Shown here in pieces: positions 15,690 to 18,314 of a DNA stretch of 18,314 nucleotides. The notes below the pieces were generated by a model, which did no database searches, was not told the origin of the DNA, and saw nothing but the letters and a program-made list of their open reading frames with translations. A program made the position numbers and the translations under genes. The DNA comes from JBQLZO01 sp052168315 (GTDB taxonomy: Bacteria; Planctomycetota; Phycisphaerae; Phycisphaerales; UBA1924). Location: NCBI GenBank assembly GCA_052168315.1, contig JBQLZO010000006.1:1-18314 (forward strand), read 5' to 3'. Within the stretch, counting starts at the first letter, position 1. Every line of letters begins with the position of its first letter.

Positions 15690-15732
15690 GGTGGTCGCGG
15701 TTGGGTCTGGGTGTTTGGTTCGGGCTTGGTGA

Positions 15733-16386
15733 TCAGGCGTTGGCGCGTTTGCGGGCGTTGTTGACGAGGGCGACGCTCTCGTCGATGGCGCGTTCGAGGC
15801 GGTCGTTGGTGACGAAGTGGTCGTAGGCGCCGCAGGTTCTGGCCTGTTCGATCTCGCGCTTGGCGATCTCGAATCTGCGCTGGATGATGGATTCGTCTTC
15901 TCGCTTGCGGTCGCGGAGCCTTCTGAGCAGGTCGTCTTCCGACGGTGGGAGGATGAAGATGGCCAGGGCGCTCGGGAGTTTTGATTTGACCTGGATGGCG
16001 CCCTGGATGTCGATCTCGAGGAGGATGACGCGGCCCTCGGTGAGGGCCTTGTCAACGGGGGCTCTGAGCGTTCCGTAGCGGTTTCCGGCGTACTCGGCGT
16101 GTTCGAGGAACTCGGCGTTGTCGATGCGCTGGGTGAACTCGTGTGGGGTCATGAAGTGGTAGTCGACGCCGTCGGTGTCTGAGGCGGCCATGGGGCGTGT
16201 GGTGGCGGAGACGGAGAAGACGGCGTTGGGGACGGCTCGTTCGATGGCGCGTGCGATGGTGGTCTTTCCGGCGCCGGAGGGGCCGGAGACGATGACGAGG
16301 GTTCCGCGCGGGGGATCGCCGGCGGGGGCCGTCCCGGCGGGGCGGGGGGCGTGGGTGTTGGGGTCCTTGTGGTCGCCGCTGGACAT
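15733..16386 (-). CDS. gmk: Guanylate kinase
   Basis: Gmk converts GMP and ATP to GDP and ADP, feeding GTP and dGTP synthesis. The 217-residue protein has a Pro/Asp-rich N-terminal extension of about 24 residues, then GTLVIVSGPSGAGKTT (P-loop), VSATTRPMAASDTDGVDYHF (GMP-binding region), EFLEHAEYAGNRYGT, LLEIDIQGA and the lid segment RLRDRKREDESIIQRR. All expected motifs are intact. The ATG at 16386 lacks a Shine-Dalgarno site and lies 6 bases after TACATT, which could be the -10 of a leaderless transcript. The gene converges on pgpH with a 43-base gap. The upstream TlpA-like gene is separated by a strong hairpin, so gmk probably has its own promoter. Confidence 0.96.
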   Translation of the reverse strand: MSSGDHKDPNTHAPRPAGTAPAGDPPRGTLVIVSGPSGAGKTTIARAIERAVPNAVFSVSATTRPMAASDTDGVDYHFMTPHEFTQRIDNAEFLEHAEYAGNRYGTLRAPVDKALTEGRVILLEIDIQGAIQVKSKLPSALAIFILPPSEDDLLRRLRDRKREDESIIQRRFEIAKREIEQARTCGAYDHFVTNDRLERAIDESVALVNNARKRANA

Positions 16387-16392
16387 GCGTGA

Positions 16393-16398
16393 AATGTA
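16393..16398 (-). promoter_or_regulatory. Possible leaderless -10 element for gmk
   Basis: On the minus strand TACATT directly follows the hairpin that ends the preceding transcript and stands exactly 6 bases before the gmk ATG. The expected -35 position falls inside the hairpin and shows no clear hexamer. Confidence 0.4.
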
Positions 16399-16399
16399 G

Positions 16400-16426
16400 C
16401 GACCCGGGCGTGTTGCGCCCGGGTCG
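16400..16426 (-). terminator. Hairpin ending the TlpA-like gene transcript
   Basis: CGACCCGGGCG (16400-16410) and CGCCCGGGTCG (16416-16426) form a perfect 11-bp stem with a 5-base loop, 76 bases after the stop at 16502. On the minus strand it is followed by CTACATTTCACG, which has a weak U tract. Confidence 0.7.
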
Positions 16427-16501
16427 GCTGGTGTGTGGTGTTGGGTGGCCGGCTCTGGTTGATCGAGCGGGCGGGCGCCTGGGGTTGGGCGGGGAGATCG
16501 A

Positions 16502-17776
16502 TCAGGGTTTTTCTGCGAGGAGCGCCTTGATGGCGTGCTCGACCTGGGTGTTGGCGACATCGGCGATGCGGAGTTTGCCTTGGCGGTCGATGAGGTAGAA
16601 GTCGGGGTAGCCGTTGACGCTCCAGTCGCGGGTGGACTTTCCGATCGAGTCTGCGGCGATGGGGTACTTGATTCCGAAGGCGGCGGCGGTGGCTTCCATT
16701 TCCTCGTGGCCGCGCTGGGCGCAGACTCCGATGACGACGAGGCCCTGGTCGGCGTACTTCTCGTGGAACATGTTGAGGCCGGGGATGGCTTCCTTGCATG
16801 GGCCGCACCATGTGGCCCAGAAGTCGACGAGCACGACCTTGCCGCGGAGGCTCGCGATGTCGATGGGGGCGTCGGTGTTGATCCAGCGCTCGACGGCGAT
16901 GGGGGGCGGGGCCTTGCCTTCGAGGTTGGCGAGGCGCTGGCGTTCGCGCTCGGTGCCTTCGAGCCAGGCGGGCTTGATCTCGGCGGGGGCGTTTTCATCC
17001 TCGGCGTTGCCGGGGTTGTCGGCGTCGGGCGATTCGCCGATGGCGCCGGGGTTGCGGTTGGTGTTGCGGTCGTTGGTGGATTCGTTGGAGTCCGCGTCTT
17101 CGGTTTCCTCGGGCGGCTGGTACTCGAGGAGGTTGTTGATGACGGTCTCGATGTGGTTGGGCGAGACGGCGTGGGCGCGGATGAGTCCCTGGCGGTCGAG
17201 GACGACATAGGTGGGGTAGAAGCGGACGCCGTAGGCCTCGGCGGCCTTGCCGTCGGTGTCGAGCGCGGTGGGGAACTCCATTCCGGCGCGTTCGCCGGCG
17301 GGCTTCATGGTTTCGCCGCCGCGCGGTGAGCAGACGCCGAGGAAGGTGACGCCCTTGTCGGCGAACTTCTTGGCGAGCTCGGAGTTCTTTTTCATTCCGG
17401 CGAGGCACGGGCCGCACCAGGTGGCCCAGAAGTCGAGGACGATGATGTTGCCTCTGAGCTGCTGGACCTGCTTGGCGGGGAGTTCATCGGACATGGCCTG
17501 GACGGCGGCGATCTCGAGTCGCGGGGCGGTGCGGTCGTGCCACTGGGCGGAGGTGTTCCAGCTCGAGTCGTTGGCGCCCTGGATGTGGTGCTCGCGCGTG
17601 TAGACATCGGAGGATTTGAAGGGCTTGCCGGCCTTGCTGTTGGGGGGTGCGGCGTTGGCGTTTGTGTTGGTGTTGGCGGCCGTGGCGGTGGGGGCCGGTG
17701 CGGCGGCGAGCCATGCGCCGGCGGCGATGAGGGCCGCGGTGAGGACGAGTCGGGTGGATGCGGTGGGTGATGGCAT
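16502..17776 (-). CDS. Exported protein with two TlpA/ResA-type thioredoxin domains
   Basis: The 424-residue protein has a signal peptide (VLTAALIAAGAWLAAAP, likely cut near 26-34) and an Asn/Thr/Ala spacer (NTNTNANAAP). Two thioredoxin-like domains follow. Domain 1 (about 85-218) has FWATWCGPC with Cys121/Cys124 and cis-Pro188; domain 2 (about 288-424) has FWATWCGPC with Cys324/Cys327 and cis-Pro391. An acidic, Asn/Asp/Glu-rich linker of about 60 residues joins them. TlpA/ResA proteins reduce disulfides outside the cytoplasm, for example in cytochrome c maturation, but no such genes are nearby. Both active sites are complete. The ATG at 17776 has GGAG 7 bases upstream. The open frame extends back to 17857 without a signal peptide at its start, so 17776 is preferred. 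Confidence 0.93.
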   Translation of the reverse strand: MPSPTASTRLVLTAALIAAGAWLAAAPAPTATAANTNTNANAAPPNSKAGKPFKSSDVYTREHHIQGANDSSWNTSAQWHDRTAPRLEIAAVQAMSDELPAKQVQQLRGNIIVLDFWATWCGPCLAGMKKNSELAKKFADKGVTFLGVCSPRGGETMKPAGERAGMEFPTALDTDGKAAEAYGVRFYPTYVVLDRQGLIRAHAVSPNHIETVINNLLEYQPPEETEDADSNESTNDRNTNRNPGAIGESPDADNPGNAEDENAPAEIKPAWLEGTERERQRLANLEGKAPPPIAVERWINTDAPIDIASLRGKVVLVDFWATWCGPCKEAIPGLNMFHEKYADQGLVVIGVCAQRGHEEMEATAAAFGIKYPIAADSIGKSTRDWSVNGYPDFYLIDRQGKLRIADVANTQVEHAIKALLAEKP

Positions 17777-17892
17777 TGCTGGCTCCGTGGTGGTGTGGTT
17801 CGATCTTGTGGTGCGCAGGGATGTGCTCGTGCTTGCGGGCGTGTGGATCGGGCGCATCGGACAGCGCGCGGCGGGGGTCGCGAGCGTTTCTT

Positions 17893-17920
17893 AGGGTACC
17901 TTGTCGGTGCGGGGATCCAA
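17893..17920 (-). promoter_or_regulatory. Probable sigma-70 promoter of the TlpA-like gene
   Basis: On the minus strand TTGGAT (17920-17915) and TACCCT (17898-17893) are separated by 16 bases. The -35 keeps the TTG core and the -10 keeps TA and the final T. The start of transcription would be near 17885, about 110 bases before the ATG at 17776. Confidence 0.5.
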
Positions 17921-17943
17921 GGAAAACCCGTACCGGCGCGGGC

Positions 17944-17965
17944 AATCGGGGTTGATGCCCCGATT
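17944..17965. repeat. 8-bp hairpin upstream of the TlpA-like gene promoter
   Basis: AATCGGGG (17944-17951) pairs with CCCCGATT (17958-17965) around a 6-base loop. It lies just upstream of the promoter on the minus strand and could be an operator or a second terminator for mnmA. No T tract follows on the minus strand. Confidence 0.4.
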
Positions 17966-18068
17966 TCGGCGGTCTGGGGCGGGGAGCTGAGGTGGGGGGT
18001 GTTGGGTGTGGTGGGGCGTGGGTGCCGTTCTGGATGGGTCAGGAGCAAAGAAGTAGAGGGGGATGAGC

Positions 18069-18089
18069 GGACGGGCGGGACGCCCGTCC
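18069..18089. terminator. GC-rich hairpin after mnmA
   Basis: GGACGGGCG (18069-18077) and CGCCCGTCC (18081-18089) form a 9-bp stem with a 3-base loop, or 8 bp with a 5-base loop. It is 32 bases past the mnmA stop. On the minus strand the next bases are C/T-rich, with CTTCTTT about 14 bases on. It may be a terminator or a dispersed palindromic repeat; no second copy occurs in the window. Confidence 0.5.
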
Positions 18090-18121
18090 CACCGAGGTGC
18101 GGAGGGATCGGATGTGGGGTG

Positions 18122-18314
18122 TCAGGTGTGGGAGGGGGTGTTGGCGGTGGTTTGGGTTGATTCGATCCAGCCGCCGGCGATGACGCGGTCGGGGTGGTTG
18201 TGGTCGTAGACGACGAGGGCCTGGCCGGGGGCGATGCCGTGCTGGGGTGTGTGGAATCGGATCTCGAATCGTTCGCGGCGGCCCGAGGGGGTTGGGGGGA
18301 GCGGGTGATTGGCG
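18122..18314 (-). CDS. mnmA: tRNA-specific 2-thiouridylase MnmA, C-terminal part
   Basis: The last 63 or so residues of a minus-strand protein whose start lies beyond the window. The sequence RFEIRFHTPQHGIAPGQALV and then VYDHNHPDRVIAGGWIES matches the closing beta-barrel of MnmA, which usually ends in a phrase like PQRAVTPGQ...VFYDGD.VLGGGWI. MnmA adds sulfur to U34 of the tRNAs for Lys, Glu and Gln. A Pro/Thr-rich tail of about ten residues (TQTTANTPSHT) extends past the usual end. The catalytic cysteines and ATP site are outside the window, so activity cannot be judged. Confidence 0.85.
   Translation of the reverse strand, partial: ANHPLPPTPSGRRERFEIRFHTPQHGIAPGQALVVYDHNHPDRVIAGGWIESTQTTANTPSHT

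Larger units (their letters stand above)
17777..18121. other. 345-base intergenic region between mnmA and the TlpA-like gene
   Basis: No credible gene is seen here. The stretch holds the probable TlpA-like gene promoter (17893-17920), a leader of about 100 bases, a short hairpin at 17944-17965 and a GC-rich hairpin at 18069-18089 close to the mnmA stop. I see no match to a known riboswitch. Confidence 0.6.

Noticed and set aside
13320..16055. Very long antisense open frame (911 codons) opposite pgpH
   Set aside because: It is the complement of a well-supported gene, is full of Arg, His and Pro without any motif, and arises because stops are rare in GC-rich DNA.
17885..17990. Leader before the TlpA-like gene as a riboswitch
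   Set aside because: Only short isolated hairpins are seen, one of them upstream of the promoter, and no conserved riboswitch core is recognisable.
1..18314. CRISPR array, IS element, toxin-antitoxin or phage-defence system
   Set aside because: No regularly spaced direct repeats, transposase, or typical toxin pair is present. The PIN domain at 199-1950 is fused to PhoH, and I see no antitoxin gene just upstream.

Overview
The window is GC-rich bacterial chromosome packed with housekeeping genes, with no RNA gene, insertion sequence, phage gene or CRISPR array that I can see. The gene set (a two-domain 3-keto-disaccharide hydrolase/DUF1080 protein, a PIN-PhoH protein, a PhoH-PgpH pair, small exported Gly-zipper and TlpA-like proteins) and the composition fit a planctomycete, most likely of the Phycisphaerae. 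That placement is inference from gene content only.

Layout. A 15-residue gene tail ends at 49. A PIN-PhoH2 protein (199-1950, +) converges on a small Gly-zipper lipoprotein (2063-2362, -), with a perfect 14-bp hairpin between them. Next on the + strand come an Arg/Trp-rich 82-residue protein (2634-2882), a two-pass membrane protein with an acidic tail (3069-4070), gatA (4131-5693) and a small membrane-anchored or exported protein (5807-6286). From 11934 back to 6298 the minus strand carries a lipoprotein with no obvious start, a 624-residue exported protein, folP, trxA and the DUF1080 protein. The first three are probably one operon. A + strand operon then holds phoH and pgpH (11990-15689), overlapping by 8 bases. 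It is followed on the minus strand by gmk (15733-16386), an exported double-thioredoxin TlpA-like protein (16502-17776) and the 3' end of mnmA (from 18122, running off the window).

How the genes relate. The recognisable functions are RNA metabolism and translation (two PhoH ATPases, GatA, MnmA), nucleotide second messengers (PgpH, a probable c-di-AMP phosphodiesterase; Gmk), folate synthesis (FolP), thiol redox inside and outside the cytoplasm (TrxA, the TlpA-like protein) and sugar processing (DUF1080). YbeY, which often follows phoH-pgpH, is not there.

The strongest signal in the window is compositional. The + strand is G-rich and C-poor whichever way the gene runs. Plus-strand genes end codons in G and contain Gly-rich linkers; minus-strand genes end codons in C and contain Pro/Thr/Asn-rich linkers. 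This looks like a replication-strand mutation bias that reaches into protein sequence. Other points worth a look are a possible ECF/SigR-like promoter before trxA, a CQPC thioredoxin, three genes with a -10-like hexamer exactly 6 nt before an ATG and no Shine-Dalgarno (possible leaderless mRNAs), and a nearly G-free 59-nt transcript stretch after trxA.
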